Source: Tissierellia bacterium (GTDB lineage Bacteria; Bacillota; Clostridia; Tissierellales; Peptoniphilaceae). Taken from it: DNA of 39,304 nt. Within the stretch, counting starts at the first letter, position 1. Each line of letters opens with the position of its first letter. The stretch is taken from the NCBI GenBank assembly GCA_030527425.1, contig JAUNAV010000012.1, positions 1 to 39,304 of the forward strand, in the 5' to 3' direction. The notes under the pieces are model-generated. The model ran no database searches. It was not told where the DNA came from and saw only the letters and a program-made list of their open reading frames with translations. The translations under genes and the position numbers were made by a program. Below are positions 17,711 to 23,776 of this stretch, piece after piece.

Positions 17711-17962
17711 ATGAGGACATATAATTATAATAAATTAAAAGGTTTAATTAGAGAACATTACGGAACTTATGAAAATTTTTGTAAAAATGTTGGATTAGGA
17801 ACCACAACATTATATACGAGGCTTAATAATCAAACTTATTTTGATCAAATAGAAATGGAAAAAATTATTAAATCCTTTAAAATAGATGACTATGATAAAA
17901 TAATGGAAATTTTTTTCACTTTTAATAACGGAAATCCGAAAGATATGACGAACGACCAATGA
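17711..17962 (+). CDS. Cro-like DUF739-family DNA-binding protein
   Basis: First gene of the rightward early operon. The 83-residue protein fits DUF739: LKGLIREHYGTYENFCKN, then VGLGTTTLYTRLNNQTYFDQ, a helix-turn-helix, followed by an EMEKII helix. Such proteins stand opposite CI-like repressors in Firmicute phages and act as Cro. AAAAGGAG lies before the ATG. It probably binds the same operators and shuts off repressor synthesis. Confidence 0.8.
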   Translation: MRTYNYNKLKGLIREHYGTYENFCKNVGLGTTTLYTRLNNQTYFDQIEMEKIIKSFKIDDYDKIMEIFFTFNNGNPKDMTNDQ

Positions 17963-18001
17963 TTGAATACAACTACAAAACAGACAGTTTGTTTATATGA
18001 A

Positions 18002-18029
18002 GCTCAATTATTAGCAACTTAAATTGAGC
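18002..18029 (+). promoter_or_regulatory. Hairpin before the antirepressor gene
   Basis: GCTCAATT (18002-18009) pairs with AATTGAGC (18022-18029) 20 bases before the ATG, with the ribosome site AAGGAG right after it. No T run follows, so control of translation or mRNA stability is more likely than termination. Confidence 0.5.
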
Positions 18030-18048
18030 AATAGTTAAGGAGATCGTA

Positions 18049-18468
18049 ATGAATGAAATAAAAATTTTTAAACACAAAGATTTAGGGGAGATAAGGACTT
18101 TGTTAATAGAAAAAGAACCTTGGTTTGTTGGAAAAGATATTTGCGAAATTTTAAATTATAAAGAAGTATCAAATATGAGAAAGCTATTAGAAGAGGATGA
18201 ATACAAAGAAATCAACCCTCAAACCGTTGAAAATACTGGGTTCGTCCAAAATGGAAGAACCCAAAAATTAGAGCCAAATCCAAATATAAAAAGAATGCTT
18301 TTAATAAATGAAAGTGGATTATATAATGCAATATTTAATAGTACGCAAGCTCAAGCTAGAAAATTCAAAAGATGGGTAACTAGCGAAGTTTTACCATCTA
18401 TCAGAAAACACGGAACATACATGACACCTGAAACTATCGAAAAGGTCAAATTGAAAGAGAAACATTAA
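18049..18468 (+). CDS. Bro-N domain antirepressor (short form)
   Basis: Phage antirepressor of the BRO family. The Bro-N domain fills residues ~8-125, shown by PWFVGKDICEILNYKE, LINESGLYNAIFNST and KRWVTSEVLPSIRKHGTY. The protein stops at 139 residues, shortly after TPETIEKVK, where most relatives carry on with a second C-terminal domain of 100 residues or more. Either it is a natural short version or a truncated gene; no matching remainder was seen downstream. AAGGAGAT precedes the ATG. Members counteract CI-like repressors or control host genes. Confidence 0.85.
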   Translation: MNEIKIFKHKDLGEIRTLLIEKEPWFVGKDICEILNYKEVSNMRKLLEEDEYKEINPQTVENTGFVQNGRTQKLEPNPNIKRMLLINESGLYNAIFNSTQAQARKFKRWVTSEVLPSIRKHGTYMTPETIEKVKLKEKH

Positions 18469-18482
18469 CCATTTAATTAATT

Positions 18483-18501
18483 AGTAATTGCAACGAATAT
18501 A
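18483..18501. repeat. 19-bp direct repeat, copy 2
   Basis: Same sequence as 15758-15776. This copy ends ten bases before the ATG of the HTH gene at 18511 and covers its leader. Confidence 0.85.
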
Positions 18502-18510
18502 GGTGATTAA

Positions 18511-18801
18511 ATGAATAATTTAGAAGAAAGAACAACAATAACCTTAAATGAACTTCATAAAAGATTAGGAGTTAGTAAAAATCATATTTACAAACTTGAA
18601 GCTGAAGGGCTAATTAAAAGATTGCCATTTGGTAAATGCATGTATTCTTTAGCTGAAATACAACAATTGGAAAGGTCAAATATACAGGATACAAGTAAAA
18701 TTTTTAAAACAGTGTCCGATTTAAAGGAAGAAAATAAAGAATTGAAAAAAGAAGTCGAAAAATATAAAAAGGTCTTAAAAAGCCTGGTAGCAGAAATTTA
18801 A
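18511..18801 (+). CDS. MerR/excisionase-like HTH protein
   Basis: 96-residue DNA-binding protein. Residues ~10-50 form a winged helix of the MerR/Xis type (TITLNELHKRLGVSKNHIYK, then the wing around RLPFGKCMYSLAEI); residues ~60-95 are a charged coiled coil (LKEENKELKKEVEKYKKVL) that would dimerise it. The ribosome site is weak (GGTG). Because an identical 19-bp sequence lies before this gene and at the int promoter, it could regulate both or act as excisionase. That is inference; a plain early regulator is equally possible. Confidence 0.65.
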   Translation: MNNLEERTTITLNELHKRLGVSKNHIYKLEAEGLIKRLPFGKCMYSLAEIQQLERSNIQDTSKIFKTVSDLKEENKELKKEVEKYKKVLKSLVAEI

Positions 18802-18817
18802 ATAAAAGGATGCCGTT

Positions 18818-18979
18818 ATGAAAGAAAAGAAAATAACACTTAAAATGCTAAATGAATTAATAAAAGAATTAGATTATGAGGAAAGAAAAAAACTTTACTA
18901 CTTATTAAAAGGAGCAAAGTTAGCTAAAAATGAAGGAGGAGATAAACAAAACGATCAAGAATTTAAAGATTTAAGATAA
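18818..18979 (+). CDS. Small helical microprotein (copy A, 53 residues)
   Basis: Short gene with AAAGGA before the ATG. The sequence has KMLNELIKELDYEERKKLYY, LLKGAKLAK, and a charged tail. Its core pattern LIKxLxxEEx4Lxx-LLKG matches the two shorter microproteins at 19430 and 20359 (LIKQLNDKQKQKIFYMLQG and LIEKLNDEQKEKLFFMLQG). It overlaps the 3' end of the convergent XRE gene by 25 bases. No known family is claimed; see the findings for a possible antirepressor role. Confidence 0.6.
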   Translation: MKEKKITLKMLNELIKELDYEERKKLYYLLKGAKLAKNEGGDKQNDQEFKDLR

Positions 18980-19302
18980 TCAGAAATAACTTTTCTTTTT
19001 TCAGGAGATAGCTTTAAAAAAGAATCAAGCATTGTAGTTTCAAAGGAGGAAAGTTCATATTCTTTAGATAAAGAATCTACTAAAGAATCTTTTGAAGAAT
19101 CAAACATTTCTCCTTCTCCAGTTCTTAACCAATGTTCATTAACATTAAATTCTCGGCAAATGGATTTGATAATAAACTCTTTTATATCACTTCTTCCATA
19201 TTCTACATTTGCTATCATATCTCTTGATACTCCCAGACGATCCCCAAAAGAAGCTTGAGAAAGATTTAAAATTTTTCTTAGTTCTTTAATTCTTTTACGC
19301 AT
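18955..19302 (-). CDS. XRE-family repressor (module 1)
   Basis: 115-residue regulator with an N-terminal XRE helix-turn-helix (RKILNLSQASFGDRLGVSRD, ~8-60), the WLRTGEGEMF linker common in such repressors, and a short C-terminal helical pair ending SPEKRKVISDYLKSL. AGGAGG precedes the ATG. It is divergent from the microprotein at 19430 and is a clear paralogue of the protein at 19822; even the DNA for FNVN and its surroundings is almost the same (attaacattaaattctcg in both). Its own promoter and the opposite one overlap TTGTGT-type palindromes, so autoregulation is likely. Confidence 0.85.
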   Translation of the reverse strand: MRKRIKELRKILNLSQASFGDRLGVSRDMIANVEYGRSDIKEFIIKSICREFNVNEHWLRTGEGEMFDSSKDSLVDSLSKEYELSSFETTMLDSFLKLSPEKRKVISDYLKSLNS

Positions 19303-19319
19303 AATTACCTCCTAAAAAA

Positions 19320-19415
19320 ATTATACACTAAATCTTTTGTGTAGTCAACACAAGAAGTTCAGATAAAATTAGTTAACAACACATAATTTGTGTAGTATTA
19401 TGTGTATATAACACA
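19320..19415. promoter_or_regulatory. Divergent promoters with three TTGTGT palindromes
   Basis: Minus promoter: TTGACT (19348-19343), 17 bases, TATAAT (19325-19320). Plus promoter: TTAACA (19373-19378), 17 bases, TATTAT (19396-19401). Operators: TTGTGT-N5-ACACAA at 19337-19353, over the minus -35; ACACA-N5-TGTGT at 19379-19393, in the plus spacer; TGTGT-N5-ACACA at 19401-19415, at the plus start. Confidence 0.75.
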
Positions 19416-19429
19416 AAAGGAGATACAAT

Positions 19430-19543
19430 ATGACACAAGAAGAATTAATAGAAACATTGATATTTATTGAATTAATCAAACAATTAAACGATAAACAAAA
19501 ACAAAAAATATTCTATATGTTACAGGGCTTATTACTATTTTAG
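19430..19543 (+). CDS. Microprotein of module 1 (copy B, 37 residues)
   Basis: Starts at an ATG with AAAAGGAG upstream and is transcribed divergently from the XRE gene at 18955. The 37 residues are nearly all helix-forming: ELIETLIFIELIKQLNDKQK, then QKIFYMLQGLLLF. It is closely similar to copy C at 20359, including long DNA identity around TTACARGGCTTA. Unknown family. The EQKxK(L/I)FxMLQGLL core resembles the C-terminal PEKRKVIxDYL helix of the neighbouring repressors. Confidence 0.65.
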   Translation: MTQEELIETLIFIELIKQLNDKQKQKIFYMLQGLLLF

Positions 19544-19580
19544 TAGTAAAAGTATAAAAATCAAAGAAAGGAAAAGAAAT

Positions 19581-19832
19581 ATGCAAGACAGAAATAATTC
19601 TGAACAAATACAAATTTATTTGAGATTAACCTATGATGAATACAAAGAAATTTTAAAACAGTTTGAAGAAAGTGGAGAAAGATTTAAAAGTGAATTCTAT
19701 AGAAAAAAATTATTATCTAAACCTATAGAACCTAGACTTGATAAACAAGTAGAACAAATTATAGAGACTTATATACAAAAAAAAGCTCTACTAATTCTGA
19801 AATTGAGTAAAGCTTTAGATACTAATCTTTAA
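19581..19832 (+). CDS. Small ribbon-helix-helix-like protein
   Basis: 83 residues. The N-terminal part QIQIYLRLTYDEYKEILKQF followed by GERFKSEFYRKKLL has the strand-helix-helix pattern of MobC/CopG-like DNA-binding proteins; the second half is one long helix. AAAGGAAAAG lies before the ATG. It is the second gene after the module 1 microprotein, 37 bases away, and its end overlaps the end of the convergent XRE gene by 11 bases. The family assignment is tentative. Confidence 0.5.
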   Translation: MQDRNNSEQIQIYLRLTYDEYKEILKQFEESGERFKSEFYRKKLLSKPIEPRLDKQVEQIIETYIQKKALLILKLSKALDTNL

Positions 19833-20172
19833 AAGTATCGGATAAGTAATCGGTAATAACTTTTCTTTTATCAGGATCAAGTTTAATGAAAGATTCAAGG
19901 AGTTTTATATCTATTCCTTTAAGATGGTGTTGGTCAACTAAAGAATCAAGAATAGATTTTTCATCCTTGTTAAACATTTCGCCTTCACCATATTTAAGCC
20001 ATTGAGGATTAACATTAAATTCTCGACAAATAAATTTGAACATTTGATCAGTTATATTTCTATTACCATTTTCAATATTAGAAATAGCTGCTCTTTGAAC
20101 ACCTAGTCTTTCACCAAATTTTTCACCAGATAAACCTAAAGTTTTTCTTAATTGCTTTATTCTTTGATTCAT
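19822..20172 (-). CDS. XRE-family repressor (module 2)
   Basis: 116-residue paralogue of the XRE protein at 18955. XRE helix-turn-helix in KTLGLSGEKFGERLGVQRAA, then ICREFNVNPQWLKYGEGEMF, and a C-terminal helical pair KLDPDKRKVITDYLSDTF. AGGAGG before the ATG. It is divergent from microprotein copy C. The recognition helix differs from the module 1 protein (QRAAISNIENG against SRDMIANVEYG), and the promoter region lacks the TTGTGT palindromes, so the two duplicated repressors seem to have diverged in specificity. Confidence 0.85.
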   Translation of the reverse strand: MNQRIKQLRKTLGLSGEKFGERLGVQRAAISNIENGNRNITDQMFKFICREFNVNPQWLKYGEGEMFNKDEKSILDSLVDQHHLKGIDIKLLESFIKLDPDKRKVITDYLSDTFKD

Positions 20173-20193
20173 TTAAATCCTCCTTTTATCTTA

Positions 20194-20281
20194 ATTATAC
20201 AAGATTAGGATATAAAAAGCAATAAAAAAGTTAACAAAGAAAACAAAAACACTTGACAAAGTATTCTAAGTTAAATATAAT
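20194..20281. promoter_or_regulatory. Divergent promoters of module 2
   Basis: Minus promoter: TTGCTT (20222-20217), 17 bases, TATAAT (20199-20194). Plus promoter: TTGACA (20253-20258), 17 bases, TATAAT (20276-20281). A leader of about 70 bases leads to the microprotein at 20359. No palindrome like that of module 1 was seen. Confidence 0.75.
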
Positions 20282-20358
20282 GTATTCATAGAAAACATTA
20301 AAAAGCATTGCCAAGATCTAAAATACAACTGTTACTGTTAATTAAGAAAGGAGAAAAT

Positions 20359-20478
20359 ATGAACAAAGACGAATTAGAAATAATCTTGAGATTTATAAAG
20401 TTAATTGAAAAGTTAAATGATGAACAGAAAGAAAAATTATTCTTTATGTTACAAGGCTTACTGTTATTTAAAGAATAA
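20359..20478 (+). CDS. Microprotein of module 2 (copy C, 39 residues)
   Basis: Behind GAAAGGAG and a consensus promoter. Sequence core KLIEKLNDEQKEKLFFMLQG followed by LLLFKE; all helix-forming, amphipathic. Highly similar to copy B and in the same place relative to a divergent XRE repressor. The strong promoter and good ribosome site argue that it is made, not a leftover. Function unknown. Confidence 0.65.
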   Translation: MNKDELEIILRFIKLIEKLNDEQKEKLFFMLQGLLLFKE

Positions 20479-20498
20479 AAACTAGAAAAAATATATTT

Positions 20499-20867
20499 AT
20501 GAAATTAAAAAAGAAGAGAAAAATGCAACTAACATTAATAGATCAAGTACAGAAATATATAAATGAAAATCCATATACAAATGTAGAAGAAATAGCAAAG
20601 GAATGTAAAACAACAAAGAAAATTGTGAGAGAGTATATAAGACGACTCAAAAATAAAGGTGTATTGAATGAAAAAACAGATCCTAACAATAAAACATATT
20701 ACATTTGTGAAGATTTAGATATGGATGAAGCAAGACCAATGAGTAAGAAAAATGAGATCTATATGCGTTTAATAGATAAATATCTTGAACTACTTGAAAA
20801 TACCCATGGAGTAGATGAAGCAATAAGGATAGGTAGAGAATTAAGATTATTAGCAGAAAAGGTCTGA
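20499..20867 (+). CDS. Winged-helix DNA-binding protein
   Basis: Up to 122 residues. A winged HTH covers ~10-70 (QKYINENPYTNVEEIAKECK, TTKKIVREYIRRLKNKGVL, wing with TYYICED); the remainder is helical. The start is unclear: ATG at 20499 or at 20523, neither with a strong site, though GAAGAG lies before the second. It follows the module 2 microprotein by 20 bases and probably shares its transcript. Role unknown; an early phage regulator is likely. Confidence 0.6.
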   Translation: MKLKKKRKMQLTLIDQVQKYINENPYTNVEEIAKECKTTKKIVREYIRRLKNKGVLNEKTDPNNKTYYICEDLDMDEARPMSKKNEIYMRLIDKYLELLENTHGVDEAIRIGRELRLLAEKV

Positions 20868-20871
20868 TAAT

Positions 20872-21126
20872 ATGGAACATTTAATAAATCAGATTATGAC
20901 AATAGATCAATTAAATAAAATATTAAAAAATAGAGGATTTAAAGATCTATATAAAAATGAAAACTTATCATCAGACATACTAAAAGAAAAAATCAAACTA
21001 CAAGGCATAAAAAATTATACTCTAAAAATTAAAGTAATAGAACTATTAGAAGATTTACGATTAGCAAAAATTAAAATAATAGGAGTTACAAATTATGAAA
21101 ACCAAAGAATTCATCATAAAAGTTGA
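20872..21126 (+). CDS. Unknown small phage protein
   Basis: 84 residues, four bases after the previous stop. Mostly charged helices (LNKILKNRGFKDLYKNENLS, then KVIELLEDLRLAKIKI). No recognised motif. Its last 32 bases overlap the next gene, so they are probably translated together. Confidence 0.5.
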   Translation: MEHLINQIMTIDQLNKILKNRGFKDLYKNENLSSDILKEKIKLQGIKNYTLKIKVIELLEDLRLAKIKIIGVTNYENQRIHHKS

Positions 21127-21334
21127 TGAGTACAATTTAATAGCTCACGAATATATGGATCTTATAAGTATATATGATCTAGAAACTAAAAAAACAATAG
21201 GATACGTATCAAACTTAGAAGAAAATATTCTATATTTTGATGCATTAGGACTTCAATCAATAAATAAAGACAAACGCTACGAATTAATTAAAGTCTTTAC
21301 AGAATATGCAAATACATCAATTGATCAAAGGTAA
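21095..21334 (+). CDS. Unknown small phage protein
   Basis: 79 residues with AGGAG upstream of the ATG inside the previous gene. Mixed strand and helix composition (TKEFIIKVDEYNLIAHEYMD, LETKKTIGYVSN). No family recognised. Part of the early run of small genes before the replication module. Confidence 0.5.
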   Translation: MKTKEFIIKVDEYNLIAHEYMDLISIYDLETKKTIGYVSNLEENILYFDALGLQSINKDKRYELIKVFTEYANTSIDQR

Positions 21335-21380
21335 TAAGCATTAATAAATTATAAAAATAATATTAAAAGGAGAATAAATT

Positions 21381-21923
21381 ATGAATAACTATATAAAAGA
21401 TTTTAAAGACTTCCTTATATATAACTTTAATGAAGAACTAAATTCAGGCGTGGATACAATAATAAGTTTAGAAGAAGAATACAATCATTTGAAGAAACAA
21501 AAAACTTTTATAGAAATTATAGACTTAAAAAAAGATGAGATTATATATTTCAAAGCTTATCTTAAACAAATACATGAAAGCTATAATTACTTTGTAGAAA
21601 CAATAATTAATAATAGCATAAGTACAAATATGGATAAGATATTAATTGAATTAGAAAAAGATATTGATAAACAAATAATATTAGCTTCAAAAGAACTAGA
21701 CTTAGAAAATCTTGAAATTGAAAGAATAAAAGCAATTGAAGTTGATAATGAAAATTTGAATGATATTAAATTTGATTATCTTGCATTATTAGGAACATGT
21801 GCTGCTTTAATAGAGATATCAACATGGTTTAAATATAAAGAAAAGTTTAATAATCAGTCTAGGTTCTATATTTTAAAGGAATCACTACATCAGAAAAATA
21901 ATAGATATGGAGATACATTATGA
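21381..21923 (+). CDS. Unknown helical protein
   Basis: 180 residues with AAAGGAG before the ATG. Acidic and helical, with coiled-coil-like stretches (ISLEEEYNHLKKQKTFIEII and KIEL-type heptads); no membrane segment. Position before the replication genes matches where phages keep recombination or host-takeover proteins, but nothing in the sequence fixes this. The stop overlaps a short ATG frame at 21920. Confidence 0.5.
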   Translation: MNNYIKDFKDFLIYNFNEELNSGVDTIISLEEEYNHLKKQKTFIEIIDLKKDEIIYFKAYLKQIHESYNYFVETIINNSISTNMDKILIELEKDIDKQIILASKELDLENLEIERIKAIEVDNENLNDIKFDYLALLGTCAALIEISTWFKYKEKFNNQSRFYILKESLHQKNNRYGDTL

Positions 21924-22077
21924 TAAAAATCTATACAGATGAAGAAGTTAACTATAGAAAAAATATGAATTTGATGAAAAGATAGATTTCATCGAAATAT
22001 TTTTTCAAACTTTAATAGTAATAGGAACTATGGGACTATTAGTAGGAATTTGTAATCTTTTATCCGATCTGGGATAA
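21920..22077 (+). pseudogene. Small membrane ORF split by a -1 frameshift at an A run
   Basis: The ATG at 21920 overlaps the previous stop and reads MIKIYTDEEVNYRKN before stopping at 21985. In the -1 frame from the six-A run (21958-21963) the reading continues as KYEFDEKIDFIEIFFQTLIV and ends at 22077 after a hydrophobic stretch (TMGLLVGICNLL). The heptamer A AAA AAT at the joint is a known type of slippery site, so the choice is between programmed -1 slippage, mutation and sequencing error. The full product would be ~52 residues with one membrane helix. Confidence 0.4.
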
Positions 22078-22117
22078 ATAAGAAAAAAAGGTTTAAAGTA
22101 TTATTAAAGGAAAATAT

Positions 22118-22708
22118 ATGATAGAGAGATTTTTATATGATTCAGTAGGGTTTATTATACTCATCATACTTTTAGTTGTTATGAATTTTATAGTTAACAT
22201 TATTTTTAAGGTAATTGAGAAACCCTGTTTCTATAATTCTCTTGGTTCTAGGATACTTACTGCTATAAGTGTCTTCGTAATACCTTGTATAATATTATTC
22301 ATTTTATTATCTATAGCCAATAATATCATGGCAAAAGCTGATATATTAATTAATGCAAAGAAGAATGAATATATTATTAGAAATGAATACCCAGAGTATT
22401 TAAAAAATGAAAATAATATAGAAAAATTTGAAATTAATAGTACTAAGAAAGATGCTATCGAAAAAGTAATTGAAGAATATAAGAAAGACTCTAAGGATAT
22501 TAAGTTATTAGAGGAACAAATTGATCTATTTAATGAATATTTCGATGGTGATATAACATTAAAAAAAGTATTAGAAGCTAAAAAAGATGTTTCTTCAACC
22601 TCTACTTTTTATAAAATTACTCTAAGAGCTATAGAAGAAAAACCAGATAATCCAAATGAAAGATTAAAAGAACTATTAGAAGATAAAAAATCAAAAGACG
22701 AAAAGTAA
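22118..22708 (+). CDS. Unknown membrane-anchored protein
   Basis: 196 residues. Two membrane helices, at about 10-33 (GFIILIILLVVMNFIVNIIF) and 47-69, then a charged helical cytoplasmic or external domain to the end (KLLEEQIDLFNEYFDGDITL, ERLKELLEDKK). AAAGGAAAA precedes the ATG. No family recognised. It directly precedes the ssDNA-binding protein gene with 13 bases between, so it is in the same operon. Confidence 0.5.
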   Translation: MIERFLYDSVGFIILIILLVVMNFIVNIIFKVIEKPCFYNSLGSRILTAISVFVIPCIILFILLSIANNIMAKADILINAKKNEYIIRNEYPEYLKNENNIEKFEINSTKKDAIEKVIEEYKKDSKDIKLLEEQIDLFNEYFDGDITLKKVLEAKKDVSSTSTFYKITLRAIEEKPDNPNERLKELLEDKKSKDEK

Positions 22709-22721
22709 AGGAGATAAAATT

Positions 22722-23483
22722 ATGAAAAATAGCAAATACGAAAGCTATTTAATGGATAATGGAACAACAGCAATATTAACAGATTTAGAAGTAGCATATG
22801 CAAATGTGTACGAACCCTTTTCTTTTAGAGGAAAATCAACGCCAAAATATCAATTAACACTTTTAATTAAAAAAGATGATAGCAATACTTTAAAAGTAAT
22901 TAACTCAGCGATTGATAATGTAATTAATGCAAAAGATGAATGGATGAACGATGACTTTTTTGATCCAGAATATATAAGAAGCCCACTAATGGATGGAGAT
23001 AAAAATGGAAAACATGTAGGATTCTACTATATAACACCAAAATCAAATGAAAAACCAATAGTAATAGCAAAAGAAAAAGCTGAAAATGGAAACTTCATTG
23101 TTTTAAAAAACCCAAAAAGCATTAAAAGAGGAACAAGAGTAAATGTCATGCTAGGACTTTATCCTTATGATGTAGAAGGAAATAGAGGAGTAGCAATGTA
23201 TCTTAATACAGTGCAAAAAGAACGAGATGCAGCACCTTCAAGCAGTGCAGGAGTAGATTATAATCAAGTTTTCAATTTTGATAGAAGCTCTAATTTAAAT
23301 GAAAACTATCAAAATAATATGAATAGACAACCTCAAAGCATTAATAATATATCAGAACAAGAAGATACAGATTTAATATTTAATGAAAAAAACTCTAATT
23401 TTCGAAATACAGAAAAAGAAAATGAGATTGTAGATGAAGACTTCTATGAGGAAGAAAATACAAATGAAAGATTGCCTTTTTAA
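22722..23483 (+). CDS. DUF2815-family ssDNA-binding protein
   Basis: Phage protein of the DUF2815 family, which stands in for SSB in many Firmicute phages with a PolA-like polymerase. 253 residues. The OB-type core includes AYANVYEPFSFRGKSTPKYQ, LTLLIKKDD and RVNVMLGLYPYD. The C-terminus is a long disordered region ending in acidic residues and RLPF, the same style as the SSB tip that recruits partners. This tail makes it longer than most relatives. It opens the replication module, followed by polymerase, primase-helicase and SNF2 helicase genes. Confidence 0.88.
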   Translation: MKNSKYESYLMDNGTTAILTDLEVAYANVYEPFSFRGKSTPKYQLTLLIKKDDSNTLKVINSAIDNVINAKDEWMNDDFFDPEYIRSPLMDGDKNGKHVGFYYITPKSNEKPIVIAKEKAENGNFIVLKNPKSIKRGTRVNVMLGLYPYDVEGNRGVAMYLNTVQKERDAAPSSSAGVDYNQVFNFDRSSNLNENYQNNMNRQPQSINNISEQEDTDLIFNEKNSNFRNTEKENEIVDEDFYEEENTNERLPF

Positions 23484-23523
23484 GAAATTTGTACACTCCT
23501 AAACTTAAGATAAGGAAAAGGAG

Positions 23524-23563
23524 CTTAAAATTAAATATTTTCAATTTAATATTAAGTTTTTTT
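23524..23563 (+). terminator. Terminator after the DUF2815 gene
   Basis: CTTAAAATTAAAT (23524-23536) pairs with ATTTAATATTAAG (23544-23556) with one A.A mismatch, seven-base loop, then T7. AT-rich but long; may be partial. Confidence 0.65.
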
Positions 23564-23598
23564 CCTTAAAAGCTTAAGCTACTCGAAAGGAAAAGCTG

Positions 23599-23733
23599 AT
23601 GGAACAAAATAGATATGATAATTTATCAAATGGATGGGAGACTGATGAGTGTGATGCTGGAGGTATTGCCCTTAGTTTTATATTAGTATATATGTTCGAG
23701 TATATATTTGATTTAATTGTTAGATATAGTTAG
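23599..23733 (+). CDS. Small membrane microprotein (44 residues)
   Basis: Starts at an ATG with GAAAGG upstream. The first half is polar (EQNRYDNLSNGWETDECDAG), the second half a hydrophobic helix (GIALSFILVYMFEYIFDLIV). No family recognised. It lies alone between the terminator at 23524 and the polymerase gene. Confidence 0.5.
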   Translation: MEQNRYDNLSNGWETDECDAGGIALSFILVYMFEYIFDLIVRYS

Positions 23734-23776
23734 GGGATTTATCATACGAAAATATAAATAATGAGGAGATAGAATT

